NCBI GenBank assembly: GCA_020635285.1
Contig: JACKAB010000005.1
Span: forward strand, 1 to 64,000
Source of the DNA: Ignavibacteriales bacterium
GTDB lineage: Bacteria > Bacteroidota > Ignavibacteria > Ignavibacteriales > Melioribacteraceae
Length of the DNA: 64,000 nt
Direction of reading: 5' to 3'
In this document: positions 47,674-57,064 of the stretch, one piece after another
Layout of the letters: each line of letters opens with the position of its first letter
Numbering within the stretch: position 1 is the first letter of the stretch
Program-made: the position numbers and the translations under genes
Notes under the pieces: generated by a model
Seen by the model: only the letters and a program-made list of their open reading frames with translations
Told to the model about the DNA's origin: nothing
Databases searched by the model: none

Positions 47674-47979
47674 GAAATAAAAAGCTTTGAAATTAAATGA
47701 CCTAAAACAATTAAGTAAATTGAATTTGTAAGAATTTTTATAATATAATTACTTTTAGATATTTTGGGGTGAAATTGTAGAAAGGCAATACAATATTGAC
47801 CAATTTTATTAAATTTAATTACTTTTTTAACCATTTCACTAACAATATTGTATTATTTTGAGAATTGTTAAATTAATAGGTAAAGAATTTAATAAAAAAA
47901 ATCTAAAATTAAAATAAAAAAAATATGATTAAATAATTCAGAAATAAACTAAGAATAGTCTTATAGATTAGAGAGAGGT
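47674..47979. other. Intergenic region with a palindrome-containing inverted repeat
   Basis: 306 bases. AATACAATATTG (47787-47798) and CAATATTGTATT (47843-47854) are a perfect 12-bp inverted repeat 44 bases apart, and each half holds the palindrome CAATATTG, so both could bind the same dimeric regulator and loop. No gene is seen. It lies downstream of both the HDOD gene and the minus-strand mini membrane gene. Confidence 0.45.
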
Positions 47980-48254
47980 CTATTTTTTGTAGTTTTCTAA
48001 AAAGCTAAATCCAAAAGCAAGTACAAACCCCGCAAGACCAATTAATATAGTAAACAAATCAACATTAACTGATTTATTAGGATCAAAGAGAGTGGAGAAA
48101 AAATCAATAAAAATTGCGAAAAGAAAAATACTGTAAATCCGCTGACTCCGGCAATAAAGTGATCAACAAAGAATTTTTTAACAACAACAGTTGTTTTAGT
48201 TTCTTTGCCGGTTTTGGTTATTTCACTTTTCAATTCTGTATTTGAATCTTTCAT
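47980..48254 (-). CDS. Two-helix mini membrane protein A (one frame break)
   Basis: About 90 residues when joined. It starts ATG 48254. The N-terminal 30 residues are polar and Lys/Thr-rich. Helix 1 is HFIAGVSGFTVFLFAIFIDFF; a one-base shift in a T run near 48125 is needed to read LFAIFIDFFSTLFDPNKSVNVDLF. Helix 2 is TILIGLAGFVLAFGFSF with tail LENYKK. The layout (polar N-terminus, helix, short loop with an Asn-x-Asp motif, helix, basic tail) matches its two neighbours. It looks holin-like by topology, but there is no phage context. Confidence 0.5.
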
Positions 48255-48316
48255 AAGGAATCTTTTCTAATCATTTTAAATGATTGATATTATTAAATAT
48301 AAAATTAATTTAACTA

Positions 48317-48598
48317 TTAATCATCATATCTTTTGTTATGAAATACTTTGTTAATTAGAAACATAAAAAATACATTAGCAAATCCTAAAAAACTTACAAC
48401 AACTTCATTTACACCTAAATCAAAATTAGCAACAACTCCGTATAAATAAGGAATAATTTTCATTAAGAAAAATGCACCTAAGAAAATAGCAAAATAAAAG
48501 AAACTATCATTAATAATTTTCTTAAAAAGAACAATTCTCTCATCATTATTTTTTTCTTGCTTCATTCCAAATCTATCAATTACTAATTCGTTGTTCAT
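48317..48598 (-). CDS. Two-helix mini membrane protein B
   Basis: 93 residues, intact, starting ATG after GGAAAG on the minus strand. Polar N-terminus (MKQEKNNDERIVLFKKI), helix 1 FFYFAIFLGAFFLMKIIPYL, loop NFDLGVNEV, helix 2 VSFLGFANVFFMFLI and basic tail NKVFHNKRYDD. I recognise no family. It resembles proteins A and C in length, topology and the glycine-phenylalanine pattern of helix 2 (LGFANVF, LIGFVLGF, LAGFVLAF). Confidence 0.6.
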   Translation of the reverse strand: MNNELVIDRFGMKQEKNNDERIVLFKKIINDSFFYFAIFLGAFFLMKIIPYLYGVVANFDLGVNEVVVSFLGFANVFFMFLINKVFHNKRYDD

Positions 48599-48784
48599 TT
48601 CTTTCCTTTGTGTTAAAAATTATAATGCAAATATGGAAGAATTAAAAAATAAATTTGTGATGCAAAGCATGCAATTCTCAAAATATGATCTCAAATTGAA
48701 AAAAAATATTTTTTTTATTTGCATTTAACTTCTAAATTGTTATTTTAACATAAGTTATAGAATTTATATTATAAATTACATTAT

Positions 48785-48877
48785 ATGAACATAATAACTA
48801 ACTACTATCTAAAAAGATATTTAGCAATAGGCTATTTCTTGGTACTTTTAACTTTTGTGGTTTCGTTGAATATCTAG
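48785..48877 (+). CDS. Possible 30-aa membrane peptide
   Basis: ATG 48785 to TAG 48877 encodes a peptide with one hydrophobic helix (LAIGYFLVLLTFVVSLNI). It precedes mini membrane protein C on the same strand. There is no ribosome binding site, and AT-rich DNA easily gives such frames, so this is a weak call. Confidence 0.2.
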   Translation: MNIITNYYLKRYLAIGYFLVLLTFVVSLNI

Positions 48878-48909
48878 TTTTTTCAAACATTTTTACTTGG
48901 AGTTCTGGA

Positions 48910-49191
48910 ATGAAGAAAGCTATTCCTTCGATTGAGTACGATTTTTTAGGTGAAAATTTTCAACTTAAAAGCAGATTTAAGTTATTTTTTTTAAAACCAA
49001 TTTTTGTGGGAATTTTCTTTTTTGCGTTATTTTTCTCAGTTATTTTAATTACAAAGCTTTCTACATATTTTCTCGGTTCAACTTCACTTTTTGGCTTCAA
49101 TATTTATGATATTCTTTTTTCTTTGATTGGATTTGTTTTGGGCTTTTTAACGGAATTTTTAAGACAAATCAAAAGAGTATTCTCTCGTTAA
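48910..49191 (+). CDS. Two-helix mini membrane protein C
   Basis: 93 residues, intact, starting ATG 48910 after TTGGAG. Polar N-terminus, helix 1 PIFVGIFFFALFFSVILITKL, loop GSTSLFGFNIYD, helix 2 ILFSLIGFVLGFLTEFL and basic tail RQIKRVFSR. It is divergent from proteins A and B but looks related by layout. The gap 48599-48909 between B and C holds poly-A/T runs and no recognised signal. The function is unknown. Confidence 0.6.
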   Translation: MKKAIPSIEYDFLGENFQLKSRFKLFFLKPIFVGIFFFALFFSVILITKLSTYFLGSTSLFGFNIYDILFSLIGFVLGFLTEFLRQIKRVFSR

Positions 49192-49264
49192 TTCCGATTA
49201 TATTTAATTTTCTATTTTATCTTCTTTGTAGAGATACTATTTTATAGTATTTTTACAAATAAAT

Positions 49265-49295
49265 CCTTTAACTTTATCCGGTGAGATAACCAAGG
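49265..49295 (+). promoter_or_regulatory. PyrR-binding hairpin in the pyr leader
   Basis: The sequence TCCGGTGAG at 49277-49285 matches the PyrR RNA consensus UCCNGNGAG exactly. It sits at the top of a stem formed by TTAT/ATAA around it and CCTT/AAGG (49265-49268 with 49292-49295) outside, with a purine-rich internal loop, the known anti-antiterminator shape. With UMP bound, PyrR would stabilise this hairpin and favour the terminator at 49326. Confidence 0.65.
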
Positions 49296-49325
49296 AATGA
49301 ACAAAATATATTACAAAAATAGGAG

Positions 49326-49363
49326 ACCTCAGCGACGTTTTATCGTCAATGGGGATTTTTTTT
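49326..49363 (+). terminator. Attenuator terminator in the pyr leader
   Basis: CCTCA (49327-49331) pairs with TGGGG (49350-49354) and GACG (49334-49337) with CGTC (49344-49347), followed by A and eight T residues ending three bases before the pyrR start codon. A strong terminator just inside a gene's 5' leader, after a PyrR-binding hairpin, is the signature of transcription attenuation. Confidence 0.8.
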
Positions 49364-49365
49364 AA

Positions 49366-49908
49366 ATGAATATAAAAGCAAAAATTATAGATGAAGCCGG
49401 CTTAAATAGAACAATTACAAGGCTGGCACATGAAATATTAGAAAAAAATAAAGGTTCTGAAAATATAATTCTGATTGGAATGAGAACTCGAGGGGAGTTT
49501 TTAGCTAAACGAATTCAGGATAAAATTACCTCAATCGATAAAGTTACCCCAACTTTAGGAATCTTAGACGCAACTCTTTACAGAGATGATTTTAGGACCA
49601 GATTAAAACAGCCGGAAGTTTCTGTTACCGATATAACATTTGATATTACAGAAAAGGATGTAATCTTAATTGATGACGTACTTTTCACTGGAAGAACTAC
49701 TAGAGCAGCTCTGGATGCTTTAATGGATTTGGGCAGACCAAGTACAATTCAGTTTTGTGTTTTAGTAGATCGCGGTCATAGAGAAATGCCAATTAAAGCT
49801 GATTTTATTGGTAAGAATATTCCCACTTCTGTGAACGAAGAAGTAAAAGTAAAAATGAAAGAAATTGATGATGAAGATGCAGTTTATTTAATAGAATCGC
49901 CAAAATAA
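49366..49908 (+). CDS. pyrR: PyrR, pyrimidine operon attenuation regulator/uracil phosphoribosyltransferase
   Basis: 180 residues, normal length. IILIGMRTRGEFLAKRIQ and the PRPP loop VILIDDVLFTGRTTRAALDAL (near residue 106) are diagnostic for PyrR, as are ATLYRDDF and VDRGHREMPIKADFIGKNIPTS. The protein binds UMP and the leader RNA to lower transcription of pyr genes, and has weak uracil phosphoribosyltransferase activity. It heads pyrR-pyrB-pyrC. The start follows the attenuator almost directly, leaving little room for a ribosome binding site once the terminator has formed. Confidence 0.95.
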   Translation: MNIKAKIIDEAGLNRTITRLAHEILEKNKGSENIILIGMRTRGEFLAKRIQDKITSIDKVTPTLGILDATLYRDDFRTRLKQPEVSVTDITFDITEKDVILIDDVLFTGRTTRAALDALMDLGRPSTIQFCVLVDRGHREMPIKADFIGKNIPTSVNEEVKVKMKEIDDEDAVYLIESPK

Positions 49909-49923
49909 TTTTTTAGAGGAATA

Positions 49924-50845
49924 ATGTCATTAAATATTAAACACTTATTGGGCTTGCAAGATGTTTCTAAAAATGATATCCAATTAATTTTAGATACTGC
50001 TACAACATTTAGAGAAGTTTTAGATAGACCAATTAAGAAAGTACCTACATTAAAAGGAACAACAATTGTAAATTTATTTTATGAAAATTCAACTAGAACC
50101 AGACTATCTTTCGAACTAGCTGAAAAAAGACTTTCGGCCGATACTTTAAATTTTTCAACCTCAAACAGTAGTGCAAAAAAAGGTGAAACTTTTAAAGATA
50201 CTGTAAGAAATATTGAAGCAATGAAAATTGATATGATTGTAGTTCGTCACGAATCAGCCGGAGTTCCTTTATATCTTACAAAAATTAGTAAAGCGTCAAT
50301 AATAAATGCCGGAGATGGTCGTCACGAACACCCAACGCAAGCGCTGCTTGATATGTATTCAATTAAAGAGAGATTAGGAAAACTACAAGGTTTAAAAGTT
50401 TGCATAGTTGGAGATATTTCTCACAGTAGAGTTGCACTTTCTAATATATTTGGATTAAAAACAATGGGTGCAAAAGTTTCTTTGTGTGCTCCGCCAACTA
50501 TGCTTCCGAAAAATATTGAACAATTTGGAGTAAAAATATATCACGACATAAATAAAGCCGTTGCAGAAAATGATGTATTAAATGTTCTTCGAATTCAGCT
50601 TGAAAGAGATGCAGGAACAACAATACCAAGTTTAAGAGAATATCATAATTATTTTGGAGTAACGGCAGAAGTAATTGAAAAAAAAATAATAAAGATATTT
50701 TAATTCTTCATCCTGGACCAATAAACAGGGTGTAGAGTTATCATCTGAGGTTGCAGATGGTCCTTATCAAATTATTCTCAATCAGGTTACAAATGGCGTT
50801 GCGGTTAGAATGGCTGTATTATATTTACTTGGAACAAAAAATTAG
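49924..50845 (+). CDS. pyrB: Aspartate carbamoyltransferase catalytic chain (two frame breaks near the end)
   Basis: About 307 residues. It starts ATG after AGAGGA, 15 bases past pyrR. The carbamoyl-phosphate motif is ENSTRTRLSFELAEKRL (near residue 53) and the second is GRHEHPTQALLDMYSI. After KKIIK the correct reading continues DILILHPGPINR, then GVELSSEVADGPYQIILNQV and VRMAVLYLLGTKN. Two one-base losses are needed: in the A/AATA stretch near 50690 and in GGG near 50730. The HPGPxNRGVE motif is a conserved active-site segment, so the native gene must be whole; error is the likely cause. No pyrI is seen. Confidence 0.93.
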
Positions 50846-50868
50846 AAATAAAAAATTGGAAAGATTAA

Positions 50869-52158
50869 ATGAAAATTATATTAAATAAAGTTAAACTCAT
50901 AAATCCGGATCAAAATTTAGATGAAACTAATGATGTATTAATTGAAAATGGAATCATCAAAAAAATTGGAAATATAACCAAAGATGATTTTGAAAAAGCT
51001 GAAGTTTTTGAGTTTGATGGAAAAATATGTGTTCCCGGACTTTTTGATATGCACGTACATTTTTGCGAACCGGGCAGAGAAGATACTGAAACAGTTATAA
51101 CTGGTTCAAATGCTGCTGCAAATGGCGGATTTACAGGAGTTGCATGTATGCCGAATACAAATCCAACAATTGATTCAGCTGAGGTTGTAAATTTTATAAA
51201 GAAGAAGGCTGAAAAACATTTAGTTGATGTTCATCCAATTGGGGCAGTTAGTAAAGATAGAAAAGGCGAACATCTTGCTCCTATTGCAGAATTAGTTACA
51301 GCTGGTGCAGTTGCATTTTCTGATGATGGAGTTGCCGTAAAAACTGCTTCACTTTTAAGAAATGCTTTAGAATATTTAAAAATGTACGACTTACCAATTA
51401 TTGAACATTGTGAAGATGTCTCTATGGCTGGTGGGGCAATGAATGAGGGAAGTGTTTCTACTTTATTGGGTTTGCCTGCAATTCCAACTGTTGCTGAGGA
51501 TTTAACTGTTATACGAGATATCGCCGTAGCCGATTATGTTGGCGGAAGTATTCATATTGCCCACATAAGTTCTAAGAAGGCCGTTCAAGCCGTTAGAGAA
51601 GCAAAAGCAAAGGGAATTAAGGTTACTTCTGAGGTTACTCCTCATCACTTTTTATTAACTGACGAATCATTAGATAGTTATGATTCAAATTATAAAATGA
51701 ATCCACCACTCAGAACGGAAGAAGATGTTCAAGCAATGATTGAGGGATTAAAAGATGGAACTATTGACTGTATTGCAAGCGATCACGCTCCTCATTCAAT
51801 TGAAGAAAAAGAAGCAGAATTTATTTATGCTCCAAATGGAATTTTAGGTCTCGAAACTCAGCTTGGGTTAGCATTAAGTGAGTTAGTTCATAAAAACCAT
51901 CTAACAATAAATCAGTTAGTTGAAAAACTATCGATCAATCCAAGAAAAATATTGAATTTGCCAATTCCTCAAATTAAAGTTGGAGAAATTGCAAACTTGA
52001 CAATTATTGATCCTGATGAAGTTTGGACAGTTGATATTAAGAAGTTTTACTCTAAATCAAAAAATTCTCCCTTTGATAAAAGATTACTAACCGGTAAATC
52101 TGTTGCGGTAATTAATAAATCCAAAATGTTTATGGATGGAACTTTTAAAGAGATTTAG
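50869..52158 (+). CDS. pyrC: Dihydroorotase, class I
   Basis: 429 residues, intact. The metal site is FDMHVHFCEPGREDTET (His-x-His near residue 62), followed by GGFTGVACMPNTNPT, then EHCEDVS, IHIAHISSKKAV and the late Asp in CIASDHAPHSIEEKE. The length and the DHAPH motif place it with class I (TIM-barrel, amidohydrolase) dihydroorotases. It catalyses the third step of pyrimidine synthesis after PyrB. Last gene of the PyrR-controlled unit in this window; pyrD/E/F are not adjacent. Confidence 0.95.
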   Translation: MKIILNKVKLINPDQNLDETNDVLIENGIIKKIGNITKDDFEKAEVFEFDGKICVPGLFDMHVHFCEPGREDTETVITGSNAAANGGFTGVACMPNTNPTIDSAEVVNFIKKKAEKHLVDVHPIGAVSKDRKGEHLAPIAELVTAGAVAFSDDGVAVKTASLLRNALEYLKMYDLPIIEHCEDVSMAGGAMNEGSVSTLLGLPAIPTVAEDLTVIRDIAVADYVGGSIHIAHISSKKAVQAVREAKAKGIKVTSEVTPHHFLLTDESLDSYDSNYKMNPPLRTEEDVQAMIEGLKDGTIDCIASDHAPHSIEEKEAEFIYAPNGILGLETQLGLALSELVHKNHLTINQLVEKLSINPRKILNLPIPQIKVGEIANLTIIDPDEVWTVDIKKFYSKSKNSPFDKRLLTGKSVAVINKSKMFMDGTFKEI

Positions 52159-52310
52159 ACCATTGTATAAAATAATGTACACTGGACTAAACAATAGAAT
52201 ACAAATTCCCATAATTCCTATCAAAAAGTTTGTTTTTTAGCCATTTATAAGCTTTTTTATTTGGCATCCTCCTTGCATAACTAATTGTGAAATCTTTATT
52301 GGAGGATAAA

Positions 52311-53156
52311 ATGAAAAATGAAAAAGCTTTATATCGAATAATACTAATCGTTGCATCAATATTTTTATTTACTTACTGCGATTATTCAACCGATTATTAT
52401 GATAACACGCCACCATCTCCACCAGAAAACGTAAAAACTTACGTTGGTGATAATTTGGTTGAAATAACTTGGGCCGAAAACCATGAAAGAGATATCGCTG
52501 GCTATAATATTTATTTCTCTTTCACTTACTGGGGCGATTATGAATTGATTGGAAATACGGGCGGCAATTATTATGTTGATTACGATGCGAAAAATGGTGA
52601 ATTATATTATTATGCGGTTGCAGCTTACGATTATGATGGAAACGAAAGTGAATTAAGTTATGATGAAGTTTATGGAGTTGCCAGACCAGAAGGAATGAAT
52701 CAAGCAATGTATGATTACAATCTTTTCCCAAACAATTCTGGTTATGATTTTAGTGAATTCAAAGTAGTTCCTTATAATTCTAATAGTGATAATGCTTCAG
52801 CAGATATATTCTTTGAAAATTATAATGGCGAATTCTACTTTAATGTTTGGGATGACACAGATATTCAAGATATGGGTTACACAGATAGCTTCTTAGATAT
52901 TTATTATGCACCAATTGATGGCTGGGTTCCAATAGCTCCCGACGAGAATGTTAAATATACAAAAGCACTTATTGGACACACATATGTAATTTGGACTTGG
53001 GATAATCATTTTGCAAAAGTAAGAGTTAAAGCAATTACTGGCGATAGAGTTGTTTTTGATTGGGCTTATCAGTTACTTGAAGGTGAACCACAACTTAAAA
53101 CAAACAGAAATTCAACGGTTAGAGAAAAATTATCTAACACAATTATCAAAAAGTAA
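52311..53156 (+). CDS. Lipoprotein with fibronectin type III domain
   Basis: 281 residues from ATG 52311, which follows GGAGG by 5 bases; an upstream start at 52287 is less good. The signal peptide ends in a lipobox (IFLFTYC). Residues 30-125 are one FN3 domain: PPSPPENVKTYVGDNLVEITWAEN, IAGYNIYFSFTYWGDYELIG, and GELYYYAVAAYDYDGNES. The rest is beta-rich and acidic (SDNASADIFFENYNGEFYF, VIWTWDNHFAKVRVKAITGD) and unrecognised. It is probably a cell-surface or periplasmic binding protein. It stands alone with a strong terminator. Confidence 0.75.
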   Translation: MKNEKALYRIILIVASIFLFTYCDYSTDYYDNTPPSPPENVKTYVGDNLVEITWAENHERDIAGYNIYFSFTYWGDYELIGNTGGNYYVDYDAKNGELYYYAVAAYDYDGNESELSYDEVYGVARPEGMNQAMYDYNLFPNNSGYDFSEFKVVPYNSNSDNASADIFFENYNGEFYFNVWDDTDIQDMGYTDSFLDIYYAPIDGWVPIAPDENVKYTKALIGHTYVIWTWDNHFAKVRVKAITGDRVVFDWAYQLLEGEPQLKTNRNSTVREKLSNTIIKK

Positions 53157-53180
53157 ATTAAAAAACTTTACACAATAATT

Positions 53181-53215
53181 AAAAGCACACTCAATTGAGT
53201 GTGCTTTTTTATTTT
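53181..53215 (+). terminator. Rho-independent terminator after the FN3 lipoprotein
   Basis: AAAAGCACACTC (53181-53192) and GAGTGTGCTTTT (53197-53208) form a perfect 12-bp stem with loop AATT, followed by further T residues. Confidence 0.95.
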
Positions 53216-53258
53216 CCTTTAATTATTTTGAAAATCAATAATAAACTTATTGAGCTTC

Positions 53259-56200
53259 ATGAAATTTATTCGTTACATAAAACAAAATAAAACTCTCTCA
53301 ATTTTACTCTCTGTAATTTTCTCAATATTTATTATCGGGATAATTGGCAATAAAATTATAAATGACCGAATTGAAAATTGGTCTAATACAATAGAAGAAA
53401 AAACAAAATCCACCGAACAGCAAGCAACAAGTTATTTAAATAATTTTCAACAAAACTTTATTAGAAATAAAAACATTGTTGAGGCAAAATTAAATAATTC
53501 CGATTCGCTCACATTTGAAAACATCGAAAAATCATTATCCAATATTGATTTATCAAATAATTTTTTAGCAGTTTTCCAAAATCATGTTTTGCTGTATTGG
53601 AATGAAAACTACGATCAGCAAATAACATTTGATGATACTTTGAATTTAAATTAGGAGAAACATATTTTTTAAACTCCGGTATCGACATCTATTTATTGAT
53701 TAAAGATTCAGTCAAAGTTAAAAACCAAAAAGTGAAATTTATTTTCGGAAAAGTAATTGAAAAGGAATATGAACTAAATCCATTTTATTTTAAGGACGTT
53801 AGTTTGAGTTCCGATTTATCAAGTAATGTTAAAACTGAATGTAAGATATTTTATTCACCTAAATCAGTAAAAAATAAAGATGGAAGAAAATATTCGTTTG
53901 CAATTAAAAATAATAAAGATAATAATATTGGAAGTGTAATTTTTGTAAAACAAACTCGTGAAAAAGCCGTTATTGAGCTTGAAAATTTTATTTTTATTAT
54001 ACAAAGTTTACTTGCTCTGTTGGGGTATTTACTATTCGGTTTAGTACTTTATCAAAAAATTCATAGCCACAAAAGCTTAATTCTAAAATTCACTTTAGTT
54101 TCGTTATACCTTATTATACTCCGTTATTTATTAGTCTTAATAAAGTTTCCCAAAAGTATTTTCACATCAGATTTGCTAAGTGATAAAATTTATTATTCCA
54201 AATTTATCTATGGTCTTGCAAATTCTCCGATTGAACTCTTTTTAACGCTTTCCATTTTTCTAATAATATTTTATTCTGCTTTTAGGTATTCAATCAGATT
54301 TTTGAAAAAAGAAACCGAAGTTCAAAATCATAAAATTATATTCATCTTACTTTTTATTTTCTTCCTATTTCTTTATCTACTCTCTCTGCGCGGATTTGGG
54401 GCGGCAATAAGAAGTTTTGTTTTTGATACATCAATTAGATACTTCCAAAATCCTTCCTTAAATTTTACAAGTGAGCATTTGTTAATGCACATTAATGTTT
54501 TGCTAATGGGCTTAATTTCAATTTTGGGCTCGGCATCATTTATAATAATTTTGTTCAAACAATATCAATCGACGTTCAAAAAAAATAACGCTATATTTTT
54601 TATTGCTTCACTAATTGTTTTTTTAATTTCCATTTTTATTTTCAGTCAAATACAGAAACAACCACAAAGTACAATTTTTATTAAATCAATACACATAATC
54701 CTTGTATTTGCCTTAGTTTACATTGTGGCGTTTTATGATTCTAAGTTTATAACTAAGGCAATTATATTTTATTTTACCGCTTCCTTTATCTCAATTATTA
54801 CATTACTCTTTTATAATTCAGAATTGGAAAAAGAATCTCTTAAAACCACAGCCAACGTAATTACCAGAGCGAATGATAATCTTTACAAATCTTTGATAAC
54901 TGAAACATTGCTTGATGATTTTAGCATGAGAATTGGGGTTGAGGCATTTGAAAACCCAAATGCTAATTTCAATTCATATGCATTTATGATTTGGAGCAAA
55001 AGTAATTTGCAGAAAGAGTCAATGAATTCATCAGTTAATTTTATTGACTTGAACGGAAATTTGTTGGGAGGATTCGGCTCAATTTATCCCAAAATTAATA
55101 TTAATAAAATTGTTGATACAAATAATGTAATTGAAGAAATTCAAATATTTGAAGAAAACTTAGAAAATGATTCTCAAAAATTATTGCGTGGTATTTTTCC
55201 CGTTAAAGATGATTTTTCATTCCTTGGATATTTAGATGTTTCAATTTTATCTGATATAAATGATTTTGGATTCAATTCGCATCCGGAATTTATATCTTCT
55301 GGGAAGTTAAATGAAAAAGCAATTTTAAAGTTAGATAAATTGGCAATTTTAGATTACAGAAATAAAGAGCTAAAAATTGTTTATGGCGATCTAAATCCTT
55401 CCAAAGAAATGAATGCGACTATATTAAATACTCAGCTTACGGAAAAGAATGATGCTTGGCTTGATACCGATTTTAATGATTCGGAATATATTATATACGT
55501 TAAAAAAGTCAATCTAAATAATTTTGAAAGAATAGTTGCTGTTGCTTTGAGAGATAAGGATTTATCAATTGGTTTATTTGATTTTTTCAAAGTGTTCTTT
55601 ACTCATGTAATTGTTTTATTGATCTTAATAATTTTTTATTTGCTGATATTTTATAGGCGAGAAAAAAAATATCAATTGGATTTACGCACCCAATTACTTT
55701 GGGCATTTTTAATTATTTCGCTTATCCCATTGCTGCTGATAGCATATTTTTTTAGAGATATTACAGATAGCAAAAATGAAGAAGCAACTTATTACAAATT
55801 AGGAAAGAGAGCTTTTTCAATTGAATCTTATTTGGCTGATCATTTTACAAACGGAGAAAATAAACTACAGACTTATTTTGATGCGTCAAATGATTTGAAT
55901 ATAAATTTTACAATTTATTCACAAAATAATATTGAATACAGCTCGGATGATTTAATATATGATGTTGGACTTATTCCTAAAATTCTCAATCCAAGAGTTT
56001 ATAAAAAACTTGTATTGGATGGAAATCAAGAGATAATGATAAATGAAAAAATTGATGATTTTGAGTACAGTTCTTTTTATTATAAATCGAGTATGTTTAG
56101 TACTCCAATTATTATAAAGGTCTCAGAAGGATTTAATAAAATACTAATGCCGTTAAGCGGTTCAGAAGTTGATGTATTTTTATTTGGGACTTATTCACTT

Positions 56201-57064
56201 GCTGCAATTTTTATCATTCTCTTTAGTGCACTGCTTGCAAATAGAATCTCTTCACCAATTAGAAAATTAACTTATGCAACAAAGTCTGTAGCTGCCGGTG
56301 ATTTAAGTCTTGATTTAGATACTAATGCCAAAGGTGAAATAAAAGAATTGGTGAATGGATTTCAATTTATGATAAAAGAGTTAAAGAGAAACCAAACCAT
56401 ACTTGCAGAAATTGAAAGGGAAGAAGCTTGGAAAGAAATGGCAAAACAAGTTGCTCACGAAATTAAAAATCCTTTAACCCCAATGAAATTAAGTGTTCAA
56501 CAGCTTATTACCGCCTATGATGATAAATCCGATAAGTTTGATAGTTTCTTTAAGAAAGTGACAGCAACAATATTAAATCAAATTGAGACTTTAAAAAATA
56601 TTGCGACCGAGTTTTCAAACTTTGCGAGAATGCCAAAATTAAAAGTAGAACAGCTAAATTTAAATGAAATAATTAGTCAGTCAATTAATTTATTTACAGA
56701 TGAAAAGGTATTAATTGAAATCAGTACTGCATTAGATAATGTAAATATTAATGGTGATTCTGAACAATTAAGGAGAACATTCATCAATTTAATTAGAAAC
56801 TCAATTCAGGCAAATTCAAGTAAAATAATTTTTGAATTAGCAGAAAATGAGTTTGAGTATATTTTAAATATTATTGATAATGGAAACGGAATTAAAGACG
56901 AGGAAATATCAAAAATTTTTGAACCTAACTTCACAACCAAAAGTGAGGGAATGGGATTAGGATTGAGTATGGCAAAACGTTATCTGAGAAGTACAGGGTC
57001 TGACATTTCAGTTTTATCAACTTCTTCAGAAGGTACAACCTTCCAAATTAAATTTTCAAAATAA
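53259..57064 (+). CDS. NtrY-like sensor histidine kinase, large membrane domain (one frame break)
   Basis: About 1268 residues. It starts ATG 53259. A break after TTAAAT near 53650 (a lost A) separates the first 130 residues from the rest. Order: one N-terminal helix, an extracellular segment, about eight membrane helices, a second extracellular domain, two more helices, another outer domain, a last helix and a HAMP-like segment (SSPIRKLTYATKSVAAGDLSL). The kinase core follows: KQVAHEIKNPLTPMKLSVQQL (phospho-His), NLIRNSIQANS (N box), IIDNGNGIKDEEI (G1) and GMGLGLSMAKR (G2). NtrY homologues sense nitrogen or membrane state; no response regulator is adjacent. Its end overlaps the addA start (TAATG). 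Confidence 0.85.

Noticed and set aside
47980..49191. Mini membrane proteins as a prophage holin cassette
   Set aside because: There is no endolysin, integrase or phage structural gene nearby; only the topology is similar.
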